Source: an uncultured Lachnospiraceae bacterium
GTDB taxonomy: Bacteria; Bacillota; Clostridia; Lachnospirales; Lachnospiraceae
DNA length: 50,354 bases
Direction of reading: 5' to 3'
NCBI GenBank assembly: GCA_947564735.1
Contig: CANOEC010000028.1
Span: forward strand, 1-50,354
The position numbers and the translations under genes were made by a program. A model generated the notes under the pieces. The model was not told the DNA's origin. It made no database searches and saw nothing but the letters and a program-made list of their open reading frames with translations. This document shows positions 40,947 to 50,024 of the stretch, piece by piece; position 1 is the stretch's first letter, and each line of letters starts with the position of its first letter.

Positions 40947-42254
40947 ATGTTTCAAAAAGTACACCTGCGGCTGACCTTATTATGCACGGGAATCACCGCC
41001 GCTATCATGATTATCATGTCACTCTGTTATTTGTATGTATCGGAGAGCGGATTAAAAAGCAACCAGTTTCAAGCTTTTAGAAACGACATCAATACGATTT
41101 CAACGAATCTGGAACACCAGAGCGTCATTTCTATGGAATGGCTCTCCAAAATGGAAGCGCAGGGAAACTATCTCTTCTTTGTTCTGGACAATGGAACGCC
41201 TTTTCTCTTTAATCAACTGAACAGCCCTGAGGAAAACGACGTGCGCGAACGTCTGCTTGCAGAAAGCCGTGATGCATACCTTGACCAATTTGCTATGGAA
41301 ACATCTGTTCAGACGAGCAAACCCGACGATGTTTTTTCCATTCTGACACACTTTGAATATGAGTTTATCTCCCCTTCCATGGGTACACAGTATTATGCTG
41401 GTCGAATCACCATGGGCGCGCAGGACTCCAAGCTGGAAATCATTGTCCTGTCCTCAGCGCTGAAACTTGAACAACAAATCAACAAGCAGAGGTTCCGCTT
41501 TCTTATCATAGACATTTCTGCCGTTATACTTCTGGGAGTCTTTTCATGGTTCTTTACCGGGCGGCTGTTAAAACCTATTGTTGAAAATCAAGAGAAACAG
41601 ACGCTCTTTATCGCCTCCGCCTCCCATGAACTGCGCACACCACTGTCCGTCATTCTGTCCGCTGCGGAATGCTGTAAAACCGCGCCTCCGGAAAGACGCG
41701 AGAACTTCTTAAAGACAATCACGCTGGAAGGGATGCGCGTCTCTTCGCTCGTAAGCGATATGCTCACCCTCACCCAGTCGGACACCAACCGCTTTACAAT
41801 TCAGAAGAAGCCGGTAGAGTTGGACACACTCCTTATGAATTCTTACGAAGCCTTTGTTCCGCTGGCGCAGGAAAAATCCATTTCCTTGTCCGTGGAACTG
41901 CCCGAAGACGCCCTTCCTCCTTGTAACGCAGACCCGGAGCGCATCAGTCAGGTCGTCTCCATCCTGCTGCACAACGCCATAAGCTACACCCCTCGGTATG
42001 GGCGTATCGTACTTTCCCTTACGATGCAGCGCGGCAAGTTCCGCATTGCCGTGACCGACAACGGTATCGGCATTTCGGCTGCAGACAAGAAGCGGATTTT
42101 CGACCGATTCTACCGGGCGGAAAAGTCCCGCAGCACGAAAGACCATTTCGGACTCGGACTGTCAATAGCACACGAAATTGTGAAAGCACACGGCGGAAGC
42201 ATTAGCGTAAACGACTCTGAGAGCGGCGGAAGCTGCTTTATGGTCGTGTTGTGA
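40947..42254 (+). CDS. Membrane sensor histidine kinase
   Basis: A protein of about 435 residues with two transmembrane helices (residues about 8-28 and 178-198) enclosing a sensor region of 150 residues. The H-box is SASHELRTPLSVILSAA, the N-box is LLHNAISYTP, G1 is VTDNGIGIS and G2 is FGLGLSIAHEIV. It lacks an evident HAMP domain. The ATG at 40947 is chosen although its GGGG site is 13 bases away; a GTG 12 bases upstream would be too close to that site. It forms a pair with the regulator encoded just before. Confidence 0.92.
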   Translation: MFQKVHLRLTLLCTGITAAIMIIMSLCYLYVSESGLKSNQFQAFRNDINTISTNLEHQSVISMEWLSKMEAQGNYLFFVLDNGTPFLFNQLNSPEENDVRERLLAESRDAYLDQFAMETSVQTSKPDDVFSILTHFEYEFISPSMGTQYYAGRITMGAQDSKLEIIVLSSALKLEQQINKQRFRFLIIDISAVILLGVFSWFFTGRLLKPIVENQEKQTLFIASASHELRTPLSVILSAAECCKTAPPERRENFLKTITLEGMRVSSLVSDMLTLTQSDTNRFTIQKKPVELDTLLMNSYEAFVPLAQEKSISLSVELPEDALPPCNADPERISQVVSILLHNAISYTPRYGRIVLSLTMQRGKFRIAVTDNGIGISAADKKRIFDRFYRAEKSRSTKDHFGLGLSIAHEIVKAHGGSISVNDSESGGSCFMVVL

Positions 42255-42257
42255 CAA

Positions 42258-42331
42258 TAAGAAAATTGCTTCGCGATTATCTTGGGAAGAATGCAAAGCA
42301 TTCTTCCACGCTTTGGCGGAATTTCCTATAC
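42258..42331 (+). repeat. Single copy of the 76-bp double-hairpin family
   Basis: Hairpin 1 is AATTGC, loop TTC, GCGATT (one G-T pair). The spacer ATCTTG is identical to that at 3484. Hairpin 2 is GGAAGAATGC, loop AAA, GCATTCTTCC, so three stem bases differ from the 3484 copies and pairing is kept. The tail CACGCTTTGGCGGAATTTCC is shared. It lies four bases after the kinase stop. Confidence 0.92.
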
Positions 42332-42344
42332 TATTAGGAATATT

Positions 42345-42373
42345 TTGTCGAATTATCTGTATATTTCTATATG
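42345..42373 (+). promoter_or_regulatory. Possible promoter of the flotillin gene
   Basis: TTGTCG (42345-42350) and TATATG (42368-42373) are separated by 17 bases, about 70 bases before the ATG. Moderate match to consensus. Confidence 0.45.
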
Positions 42374-42442
42374 ATTTCCCATGAAAATGAGATATACTGT
42401 CTGTAAGGAACATATACTACACCACAACGGAGGGGAATTATC

Positions 42443-43951
42443 ATGGGAACTATAGGAATACCGGCACTGATTATCATTGCACTCATCATTCTTTTCATTA
42501 TTTTCATGGCGGTTGGTTACGTCAAGGCGCCGCCGGATATGGCATACATCATTTCCGGTTTCAAGAAGAAATCCAAAATCGTCATCGGTAAGGCAAGCAT
42601 CCGCATTCCGTTCTTTGAGCGGTTAGACAGACTGAACCTGCGGCTGATTCCGATTGACGTCAAAACCAGCAACGCGGTTCCGACGGCGGACTACATCAAT
42701 ATCAATGTGGACGCCACCGTCAATATTAAAATCAGCAGCGAAGCTGACAGACTCCGCCTTGCCGCCGAAAACTTCTTAAATAAAAATACGGAATACATAG
42801 GCGGTGTCGCCAGAGAAGTTCTGGAAGGCAACGTCCGTGAAATCGTCGGTAAGATGCGTCTGGAAGAAATGGTTTCCGACAGACAGAAGTTCGCTAATCT
42901 TGTCAAGGAAAATGCCGAACCCGATTTAGCTGCAATGGGACTTGATATCGTCAGCTTTAACGTGCAGAATTTCGTGGACGGCAACGACGTCATTGAGAAT
43001 CTCGGTATTGATAACATTGTAAAAATCAAGAAAACTGCCGCGATTGCAAGAGCCGAAAGCGAACGTGACATCAAAGTCGCACAGGCAGCCGCAGACAAAG
43101 AATCCAACGACGCTGCCGTTGCCGCACAGACTGAAATTGCCAAGAAGCAGAATGAACTGGCAATCAAGAAATCCGAATTGCAACAGGAATCCGACACCAA
43201 GAAGGCAATGGCGGACGCCGCTTACGAAATCCAGAAAGAGGAACAGCGTAAGACCATTGAGGTCACTACTGCCAACGCCGATATCGCAAGACAGGAACGT
43301 GAGATTGAATTAAAACAGAAACAGGTTGCCGTCAAAGAACGTGCGCTGGAAGCCGAAGTCAAGAAACAGGCAGAGGCAGACAAATACGCCGCACAGCAGA
43401 AGGCAGACGCCGCCCTCTACCAGAGACAGAAGGAAGCTGAGGCGAAACAGTTTGAGGCGCAACGTGAAGCAGAAGCAAGAAAAGCGCAGGCAGAGGCGGA
43501 CCGATTCTCCAAAGAACAGGAAGCGGAAGGTATCCGCGCAGTAGGTGAGGCGGAAGCATCCGCTATTCAGGCAAAGGGTATCGCAGAAGCGGAGGCAATG
43601 GAACGCAAAGCGGAAGCCTATGCTAAGTATAACAAGGCTGCTGTGGCAGAGATGATGATCAAGGTGCTGCCTGACATCGCGGCAAAGATTGCAGAACCGT
43701 TAGGACAGATTGACAAGATTACCATTATCGGAAGCGGTGAAGGCGATTTGGGCGGCGTCAATCAGATTGCCGGAAATGTGCCCGTCGTCATGGCAAAGCT
43801 CTTTGAGAGCATGAAGGAAGCTACCGGCATCGACTTATCCGAAATCATCAAGGCGGATACTTACGATGCAAAGGTAACCCGCAATGTCAATGTGACCGGG
43901 CTGGATAATGTGAATGTTATGCCGAAGAATCCGGACGATAACGTATTATAA
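42443..43951 (+). CDS. floT: Flotillin-family protein
   Basis: A 502-residue membrane scaffold protein of the SPFH family, associated with lipid domains in bacteria. An N-terminal helix (residues about 5-25) anchors it. The SPFH/band-7 domain follows (VKAPPDMAYIISGFKKKSKI, VGKMRLEEMVSDRQKFANLV), then a long Ala/Glu/Lys coiled-coil (residues about 195-405) with repeated EAEA and QKAEADK-like segments, and a C-terminal flotillin tail. GGAGGGG precedes the ATG. It has its own promoter and ends in a large hairpin. The symbol floT reflects similarity to Bacillus FloT (YuaG) and is not a statement of strict orthology. Confidence 0.92.
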   Translation: MGTIGIPALIIIALIILFIIFMAVGYVKAPPDMAYIISGFKKKSKIVIGKASIRIPFFERLDRLNLRLIPIDVKTSNAVPTADYININVDATVNIKISSEADRLRLAAENFLNKNTEYIGGVAREVLEGNVREIVGKMRLEEMVSDRQKFANLVKENAEPDLAAMGLDIVSFNVQNFVDGNDVIENLGIDNIVKIKKTAAIARAESERDIKVAQAAADKESNDAAVAAQTEIAKKQNELAIKKSELQQESDTKKAMADAAYEIQKEEQRKTIEVTTANADIARQEREIELKQKQVAVKERALEAEVKKQAEADKYAAQQKADAALYQRQKEAEAKQFEAQREAEARKAQAEADRFSKEQEAEGIRAVGEAEASAIQAKGIAEAEAMERKAEAYAKYNKAAVAEMMIKVLPDIAAKIAEPLGQIDKITIIGSGEGDLGGVNQIAGNVPVVMAKLFESMKEATGIDLSEIIKADTYDAKVTRNVNVTGLDNVNVMPKNPDDNVL

Positions 43952-44087
43952 TAAACCAAAAGACATATCATGAGCAAGGCACTCTGTAGCCGTCGGTGCT
44001 TAGATGACGTATTTTGGCATCTTATGCACCGCTACGAGCGAAAGGCAGCGCAAGCGTGCCCGCGATGATATGTCTTTCTGGTTTATT
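43950..44087. terminator. Large branched hairpin between convergent genes
   Basis: The whole gap between flotillin and the permease gene folds on itself. AATAAACCA (43950-43958) pairs with TGGTTTATT (44079-44087), AGACATATCAT (43961-43971) with ATGATATGTCT (44065-44075), GGCAC with GTGCC, and CGGTGC with GCACCG. The tip is GATGAC, loop GTATTTT, GGCATC, using the same loop as the element at 23721 with other stem bases. It probably ends transcription in both directions and belongs to the hairpin family of this genome. Confidence 0.88.
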
Positions 44088-44095
44088 AACTTATT

Positions 44096-45316
44096 CTATT
44101 CGTGCCTAAGCGCCTCAATCGGACTTAACTTCGCCGCCTTCTTCGCCGGATAGATTCCGAAGAAAATCCCTACGGCTGATGAGAAAATCGCCGCAAACAG
44201 CACGGTTGTCGCCTTGACCTGCGCCTGAAACCCCATTACATTACAGACGCCCACCGCTCCGAGACTGCCAATCAGTATCCCAATCAGACCGCCAATCAAC
44301 GTAATGATACCTGCTTCCGCCAGAAACTGTAACAGAATGGAACCCGTTCTTGCTCCCAGCGACTTACGAATGCCGATTTCCCTCGTGCGCTCCGTCACGG
44401 ATACAAGCATGATATTCATAACGCCGATGCCGCCTACCAGAAGCGAGATGGCTGCCACAAAGGAGATAAAGACTGTAATAACGCTCAAAATACTGTCAAT
44501 CTGTGACTGCGCATCCGCAAAGCTCTCCATCAGAATCTTATTCTCTCCACGGACATTGTGCTTACTTTCCATCAGCCGCAGCGAATCCGCCGCCACCTGT
44601 GAAGAATACTCAGCGCTTTCCCCCACAATATAGAACTGCTCAAAATCCTCCACCCAGAACCCATATCCGCCGCCCAGTGTGGAGATAGGCATTTCCACCT
44701 GTAAATAGCCGCTGCCATTTAACATGGAGAGCATCGTGGAAGTACTGTCCTGTCTGACGCCCACAATCGTCATCTCCTGCGTCACGTTATAAATCGTCAC
44801 GTCAAAGCTCATACCCACCACATCTGTCGTGCCAAAAAGCATCCTCGCACTCGTTTCATTGATGACGCAAACTTTATTGCCGGACAGATAGTCACTTTCC
44901 GTAAAATATCTTCCTTTCGCAATCGGCTCCTTCGCCACGCAAAACTGCAGTGCCTCGTTACCCGCGTATACAAGCGCCTCGAAATTGCCCTTACGCCCTT
45001 CTGCGGCAGCCCACATCTGATACTGTGGGGTAACGCCTTTGACATGTTCCACTTTTTCCTCAATTAAATCAAAATCTTCGTCCGTGAACGTTACGTCATT
45101 TCCTTCCACGGAATCATTTGTATAAAGCGCAACCTGACCACCCGCCATGCTGTCCAGTTCACCGTTGATCTGACTTCTCATCCCGTTACCGATGGAAATA
45201 ATCAGAATGACCGAAGCAATTCCTATAATAATACCTAACATGGTAAGCACGGAGCGTCCTTTATTGCTCTTGATATTCATCAAAGCAATCTTAATATATT
45301 CCCATATCTGTGCCAT
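44096..45316 (-). CDS. MacB-type ABC transporter permease
   Basis: A 406-residue membrane protein: one N-terminal helix (residues about 18-42) after NIKSNKGRSVLTMLGIIIGI, a periplasmic-type MacB core domain exposed outside, and three C-terminal helices with the FtsX motif INIMLVSVTERTREIGIRKS, here read as MNIMLVSVTERTREIGIR. This type of exporter moves peptides, antibiotics or lipids by a mechanotransmission mechanism. It is the last gene of an operon with the ATPase and adaptor genes. Overlap with a flanking hairpin is avoided by eight bases. Confidence 0.92.
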   Translation of the reverse strand: MAQIWEYIKIALMNIKSNKGRSVLTMLGIIIGIASVILIISIGNGMRSQINGELDSMAGGQVALYTNDSVEGNDVTFTDEDFDLIEEKVEHVKGVTPQYQMWAAAEGRKGNFEALVYAGNEALQFCVAKEPIAKGRYFTESDYLSGNKVCVINETSARMLFGTTDVVGMSFDVTIYNVTQEMTIVGVRQDSTSTMLSMLNGSGYLQVEMPISTLGGGYGFWVEDFEQFYIVGESAEYSSQVAADSLRLMESKHNVRGENKILMESFADAQSQIDSILSVITVFISFVAAISLLVGGIGVMNIMLVSVTERTREIGIRKSLGARTGSILLQFLAEAGIITLIGGLIGILIGSLGAVGVCNVMGFQAQVKATTVLFAAIFSSAVGIFFGIYPAKKAAKLSPIEALRHE

Positions 45317-45400
45317 TGTACCAACCTATCCCTTTCCTGCTCTTTCGCTATGCTCAAGCTGTCTTTATACAATTTACAGCCCGGCTCTCTGCTCTGCCAA

Positions 45401-46912
45401 TTAATTCTGTGGGATAACTGTTACCGGCATACCTTCCGCCAAATCCTGACCCATTGTCATAATGACAGCTTCACCTTCTGCAAGACCCTCTGTAATCTCG
45501 CTGTAGCTGTCGGAGGAGATACCTGTTGTAATACGCTTCTTTGCCACGACCCCATTCTCTGCTACGAATACAAAATCACCTTCCACATCCGTGTTGATAA
45601 CTTCCACCGGAATCATCACAACGCCTTCCGCTTTCGCCGTATATATCTCCACTCTCGCCTCAACGCCCAAATAGATATCCTCATCCGGATTGCTTACTTC
45701 GATTTCGGCGCCTACGACTGCTGCACCGCTCTGATTGGTGGTTGCCATCCGGTTGATCTTCGTCACCTCACCGTCATACTTCTTACCGCCGATATCAATG
45801 GAAACTTTCTGTCCCAACGCTATTTTCTCCAAATCATATTTGGATACGGTAATCGCCACTTTGACCTTCTCCGTGCTCTCAACCGTAACCAGCTTCGTTC
45901 CCTCCTGAGGGGTCGATCCTTCCACAGCTTCCACCTCTGTCACCACGCCGTCGAAATCCGCCAGAATCCCATTTGCTACCTCTTCTACTGCATCAAGCGT
46001 TTTCTGTCCTTCAATCCGCTCCATCTGCGTATTCGCCTCTAACTGGCTCTTGCTGCCACTGTCCATGGAGCCGCCCTCGGAGCTGCTCTTCTGGGACTTC
46101 ATCTCGGAGCGGTACTCTTTATAGGCGGCGATTTTTTCTTGATACAGCTCCACTTCTTCCTGCCATGCGAGAATCTCTTTGTTATTCTGCTGCTCATAAC
46201 TATTGAATTGTATCAGCTTCTGAAGATTCAGATATTCTTCGGAACCCGGCTGATCCGACCAGTCTAATAAGGAAACCTGCAGAAGCGTCCCCTCATGGGC
46301 AAGCCATGCCTTCTTATCATCAATTTTCTTCTCTAATTCCTTGACATAGTTCTCGCTGTCCGCAATCTGCTGTTCCAAAACCTCAAGATTGACATTCGCC
46401 TCTCCGAGTTCCGCTATGTACTTGTTATTTTTATAAATGGAGCTCTCATAGCCGCCTTCATTTGCCTGCAGCTTAAGCTCCGCCACCTGCCTTGCACTCT
46501 CAAGCGCATCTGCATCATAAGTCACAAGCGGCTGCCCTTTCTTGATGCTGTCTCCCGCCGCCACATCCACAGTACCAATCTGAACCGCCACCGGGGCAAA
46601 ATATGTCTTCGTCTCCTCGCTCTTGACCGTACCGCTGGTATTCAATGTCTGCTCCACATCCCCTACTGCAGCCGTCGTCGTGTACACCACAACCCCCGCG
46701 TTTTTAGCCGCCATGGAATTAACTGCTATGAAAAGCACAACCACTGCCGCCGCGCCGCCAAGTATGCAGCGTCTTACAATCTTCTTCTTTTTCTTCTTAT
46801 CCATAGGCGTCTTCGGCGCTTTTTCTTTCTTTGCCTTTTTCTCCATATCTGTCTGTACCGTCTCATTCTCCATCTTTATATTATCCGCCTCTTTGTTTTC
46901 TGTCTTTTTCAT
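45401..46912 (-). CDS. HlyD/MacA-type adaptor protein
   Basis: A protein of about 503 residues. The ATG at 46912 is preferred since GGAAAGGAAGG lies just before it; an ATG nine codons upstream is less well placed. A strongly basic cytoplasmic tail (PMDKKKKKKIVRR) leads to one helix (residues about 50-70). Lipoyl halves (LNTSGTVKSEETKTYFAPVA, ILADFDGVVTEVEAVEG) enclose a coiled coil of about 150 residues. Beta-barrel and membrane-proximal domains follow. In Gram-positive cells such adaptors bridge the exporter and the cell wall space. Encoded between ATPase and permease genes. Confidence 0.92.
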   Translation of the reverse strand: MKKTENKEADNIKMENETVQTDMEKKAKKEKAPKTPMDKKKKKKIVRRCILGGAAAVVVLFIAVNSMAAKNAGVVVYTTTAAVGDVEQTLNTSGTVKSEETKTYFAPVAVQIGTVDVAAGDSIKKGQPLVTYDADALESARQVAELKLQANEGGYESSIYKNNKYIAELGEANVNLEVLEQQIADSENYVKELEKKIDDKKAWLAHEGTLLQVSLLDWSDQPGSEEYLNLQKLIQFNSYEQQNNKEILAWQEEVELYQEKIAAYKEYRSEMKSQKSSSEGGSMDSGSKSQLEANTQMERIEGQKTLDAVEEVANGILADFDGVVTEVEAVEGSTPQEGTKLVTVESTEKVKVAITVSKYDLEKIALGQKVSIDIGGKKYDGEVTKINRMATTNQSGAAVVGAEIEVSNPDEDIYLGVEARVEIYTAKAEGVVMIPVEVINTDVEGDFVFVAENGVVAKKRITTGISSDSYSEITEGLAEGEAVIMTMGQDLAEGMPVTVIPQN

Positions 46913-46973
46913 TTCTGCCTTCCTTTCCCCTTCTATCATTACATTAAGATGTTCAGCCGAATGTAACTCTCTG

Positions 46974-47675
46974 TCATACCGCCTCTTTCACATCATTCAT
47001 GTAATCTTCCACAATCCTGCCGTCCATGATTTTAATGACCCTCTTCGCCTGTGCCGCAATATCATTGTCATGTGTAATCAGAATCACCGTTCTGCCTTCC
47101 TTATGAAGACCTTTTAAAATCTCCATAATCTCTCTCGTAGAATTGGAATCCAGATTACCTGTCGGCTCATCCGCAAGTATGATTGGCGGCGCCTGCGCTA
47201 TCGCTCTGGCAATCGCCACCCTCTGCTGCTGCCCGCCGGACATCTCCGACGGCTTATGGTCTTTGCGGTTTTCAAGCCCTACCTTATTCAGTGCCTCGTC
47301 GGACAGCCGTGTCCTTTCCCGCTTTGACACGCCGCGATAAATGAGTGGCAGCTCCACATTCTCAAGAGCCGTCAGGCTGGGAATCAAATTAAATCCCTGA
47401 AAAATAAATCCGATTTCCTGATTACGGATATCCGACAGTTCATCGTCCGTCATACCCGCCACATCGTGTCCATGCAGATAATAGCTTCCGCTCGTCGGAA
47501 CATCCAGACATCCCAGCATGTTCATCAATGTGGACTTGCCGGAACCGGAATGCCCTATAATCGCGACGAACTCTTTCTCGTGAATCGTCAGACTCACATG
47601 GTCTAAAGCCTTTACCTCATTCTCTCCGGGGTTATATGTCTTACACATATCCCGAATCTCAACCAGAGCATCCAT
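46974..47675 (-). CDS. MacB/LolD-type ABC transporter ATPase
   Basis: A protein of 233 residues. Walker A is IIGHSGSGKSTLMNMLGCLD, the signature is EMSGGQQQRVAIARA, Walker B is PIILADEPTGNLDS and the switch His is in LITHDND. The start at 47675 has GGAG six bases upstream; an ATG four codons earlier lacks a site. It begins the three-gene exporter operon (ATPase, adaptor, permease). The two-component system nearby is a possible regulator, since such exporters are often under one. Confidence 0.93.
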   Translation of the reverse strand: MDALVEIRDMCKTYNPGENEVKALDHVSLTIHEKEFVAIIGHSGSGKSTLMNMLGCLDVPTSGSYYLHGHDVAGMTDDELSDIRNQEIGFIFQGFNLIPSLTALENVELPLIYRGVSKRERTRLSDEALNKVGLENRKDHKPSEMSGGQQQRVAIARAIAQAPPIILADEPTGNLDSNSTREIMEILKGLHKEGRTVILITHDNDIAAQAKRVIKIMDGRIVEDYMNDVKEAV

Positions 47676-47983
47676 AGTAATCTCCATTCTGTTATCTTTT
47701 TTGTTCTGTTGTATTATATATTCCCATTATATGTAACGAATGAGCCTGTCATTTTTCTTCAACAACTTGAAATTTCTATACCATAAAATAGCAAGCTATT
47801 CTTAAAATCATATTGGCAAAACCTTAAGCTTATCTTAATTCCCATCCCTTTTTCTATTTCATGATTCTTTTATATCATATATAACTGCCAAATGTCTCAT
47901 AATGATTACAAAACCATAAGAAAGGGGCTGCCTATTTCTCGACAGCCCTCTTTCCTTATGACTCATTCATCCTAAAAAACTGA
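47676..47983. other. Upstream region of the exporter operon with a terminator
   Basis: This gap of about 310 bases is AT-rich, with no gene. A hairpin at 47921-47953 (GGGCTG pairing with CAGCCC plus flanking pairs, CTTTC on the minus strand) is a plausible terminator of the AraC-type gene. Exporter promoter elements could not be fixed with confidence. Confidence 0.5.
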
Positions 47984-48904
47984 TTAAATTTTCTTGACCG
48001 GAACCCATAACTCGCAGAACAGACCGCTTTCACCCTTTTCAAAATAGATTTCATAATCCGTATCGTCTGTCTGCAAATATCCGGTCTGCGGAATAAATTC
48101 TTTAAAAAATTTATCCCATGTCTCACCGATGCAATCGCCGTCGGGACCCATACATTTGAAAACTGCATAATCCGCCGGTTCCGTCTCCCACATGGTGTAT
48201 ACGCCTGTATTTTGTTTTTCCCCCGCAGCGTTCCCGCCGCCAAGCAGCCGCCCCACCCCGGTCATATCCGTATCCTCATCAACTGCAACGCCTATCCCGT
48301 AATTAAAATGCGTCTCATCCTTTTTGGTCGGACTGCACAGACCGTACAAATCCTTTTTGCCATCGGCGCGAAGCTGCCTCATCGGCTCGATGAGATTCCT
48401 GTCACCGCATTCCGTCCAAAAATCCGGAATACTATGGTCATTGTCATCGGTACTGATTTCGTTCGGAAATGCTTTTACCAAAGCAATAAACTTCTGGCTT
48501 TCTTTGTGCTCCATTCTGTAATCCATCACACTACCACCTTCCAAAATAATTTTTATGACAAGGGGATTAAACAGGTGAAGTCTGGCGCCTTTGTGCTTTG
48601 CCTGTTTCGGAGTCGAACCATGAAACCTCGAAAATGCTTTGGAAAAGCTTTCCGGAGATTCATAGCCGTATTTATATGCCGCATCCATCACCGAGATATC
48701 CGTTGTCTGAAGCTCCTGTGCCGCTAATGTCAGCCTTCTCTTGCGGATATATTCATTAGGCGTCATCCCGACAATAAAACTGAACGTTCGGTGAAAGTTA
48801 TAACTCGACATATGCACGCTCTTTGCAACCTCGGCATATCCTATGTCTTCATAAATATGTTCTTCCATATAACAGATTGCCTGCTGCATTAGATGTATTG
48901 CCAT
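47984..48904 (-). CDS. AraC-family regulator with a GyrI-like effector-binding domain
   Basis: A protein of about 306 residues. Residues 1-105 hold two helix-turn-helix motifs of the AraC type (YAEVAKSVHMSSYNFHRTFS and GYESPESFSKAFSRFHGSTP). Residues about 125-306 form a GyrI/Rob-like ligand-binding domain (FIALVKAFPNEIS, TMWETEPADYAVFKCMG, FCELWVPVKK), which often binds drugs or other amphipathic molecules. The start at 48904 has AGG six bases upstream; the ATG four codons earlier has none. The neighbouring MacB-type exporter is a plausible target. Confidence 0.9.
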   Translation of the reverse strand: MAIHLMQQAICYMEEHIYEDIGYAEVAKSVHMSSYNFHRTFSFIVGMTPNEYIRKRRLTLAAQELQTTDISVMDAAYKYGYESPESFSKAFSRFHGSTPKQAKHKGARLHLFNPLVIKIILEGGSVMDYRMEHKESQKFIALVKAFPNEISTDDNDHSIPDFWTECGDRNLIEPMRQLRADGKKDLYGLCSPTKKDETHFNYGIGVAVDEDTDMTGVGRLLGGGNAAGEKQNTGVYTMWETEPADYAVFKCMGPDGDCIGETWDKFFKEFIPQTGYLQTDDTDYEIYFEKGESGLFCELWVPVKKI

Positions 48905-49147
48905 ATTAATCCTCATTTCTGCGCACGCTTTTTGCGCATGAACGAGTTTGTGTCAGGTGCACGCAGACACAAATCTCGCGTGTGAAAAATTTATTTTTCA
49001 ATCTACTCACACCCCTTGTATGCACTCATTATAATTGACTGCATTTGGAAAGTCCTGTCCGTGCTTGCACAACTTTGTCCAATCGATATGACTTATGCAC
49101 GCAGCCGCCTAAACAGCTTTGCCATCATTAGCCCTACCGTTTCTTTC
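48905..49147. repeat. Double-hairpin element upstream of the AraC-type gene
   Basis: TGCGC, loop ACGCTTTTT, GCGCA (48920-48938) has the same loop as hairpin 1 at 23681-23707 with another stem. A second hairpin, CGAGTTTGTGTC (48943-48954) with GACACAAATCTCG (48966-48978), follows with one bulge. The rest of the gap to the ribU stop has no gene. Confidence 0.8.
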
Positions 49148-49930
49148 TTACTGCGTCACATTCGTCCGCGCATTGTCCGTAACCGTATGTCTTGAAGATA
49201 TATGCGCATTCTTTAAAATCGGGCTGAGCGGCTTGTAAATCAGCAGCGTAACACCCGAAGCCGCCACACTCTTTATGATATTTATCGGTGCTACCGCGAA
49301 ACAGACAAAAGATGTCACGCTGTTAATGTTGCCGTTAATTTCTGCACCTGCCGCAATAATCGCCTCCATCGGCATACCGAATAGCTTGGAAAATGCCGGA
49401 AGCAGATACACTCCGTTAAATGCCGTTCCGAATACCGTCATAATCACGGAACCGATGATGCACGCCAGAACAGCTCTTTTTCTCGTCTTCTTGAACATAT
49501 AGAAAATAGATGCCGGAAGTATCAGGCTGCATCCGATAACGAAATTGGCAAGGTCGCCTACAAACGCCGTACTCGTTCCCTTAATGACAAGCTTCAATAA
49601 TATCTTGCAAAATTCAATCATGACCCCTGCCACCGGTCCAAAGGCGAATGTTCCTACAAGTGCCGGTATCTCGCTGAAATCCAGTTTATAAAACCCGGGT
49701 GCCAGAAAGGGAATCGGGAAGTCAAAGATATGTAAAATGACCGCCAACGCCGAAAACAGTCCAATCATCGTAATCTTTCTGGTACTTAAGATGCGTTCTG
49801 TAATGCCGTCCCGCTTATACACATACTTCTCCGCCGCATAAGCAACCAAAAACAATCCCACTGCCACACCTACGCAGACCAGCACAAAAACCACATTGTC
49901 TGCAATACTTTGTAATAATCCGTTACCCAT
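49148..49930 (-). CDS. ribU: Riboflavin ECF transporter S component
   Basis: A 260-residue membrane protein with about six helices. Typical segments are the N-terminal ITMIGLFSALAVILHIFDFP, PGFYKLDFSEIPALVGTFAF and the helix pair beginning GPVAGVMIEFCKILLKLVIK. These fit RibU, which binds riboflavin and works with the EcfAAT module encoded elsewhere. An additional N-terminal helix and linker (residues 1-45) are longer than in short RibU proteins. The start at 49930 has GGAGG five bases upstream. The FMN riboswitch upstream confirms the substrate. Confidence 0.92.
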   Translation of the reverse strand: MGNGLLQSIADNVVFVLVCVGVAVGLFLVAYAAEKYVYKRDGITERILSTRKITMIGLFSALAVILHIFDFPIPFLAPGFYKLDFSEIPALVGTFAFGPVAGVMIEFCKILLKLVIKGTSTAFVGDLANFVIGCSLILPASIFYMFKKTRKRAVLACIIGSVIMTVFGTAFNGVYLLPAFSKLFGMPMEAIIAAGAEINGNINSVTSFVCFAVAPINIIKSVAASGVTLLIYKPLSPILKNAHISSRHTVTDNARTNVTQ

Positions 49931-50024
49931 TTTTTCCTCCATTCCGAAACGTCTCCCGTAACGTGGGCAAACGTTTCTGTCATCATGTTGTCGGAAAAAG
50001 TTCTTACCCTTTTTGCTTTCTTAT

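Noticed and set aside
41709-42146. 145-codon frame antisense to the kinase gene
   Set aside because: Shadow of the well-supported histidine kinase; residues show the usual reverse-strand Arg/Gly/Val bias.
42691-43200. Long open frame (169 codons) antisense to the flotillin gene
   Set aside because: It is a shadow of the Ala/Glu/Lys-rich coiled-coil coding strand, with Ser/Leu/Ala bias, no ribosome site and no recognisable domain.
43044-43544. Arg/Pro/Gln-rich plus-strand frames inside the flotillin gene
   Set aside because: Composition is typical of a frame-shifted reading of a repetitive coiled-coil gene; no start signal.
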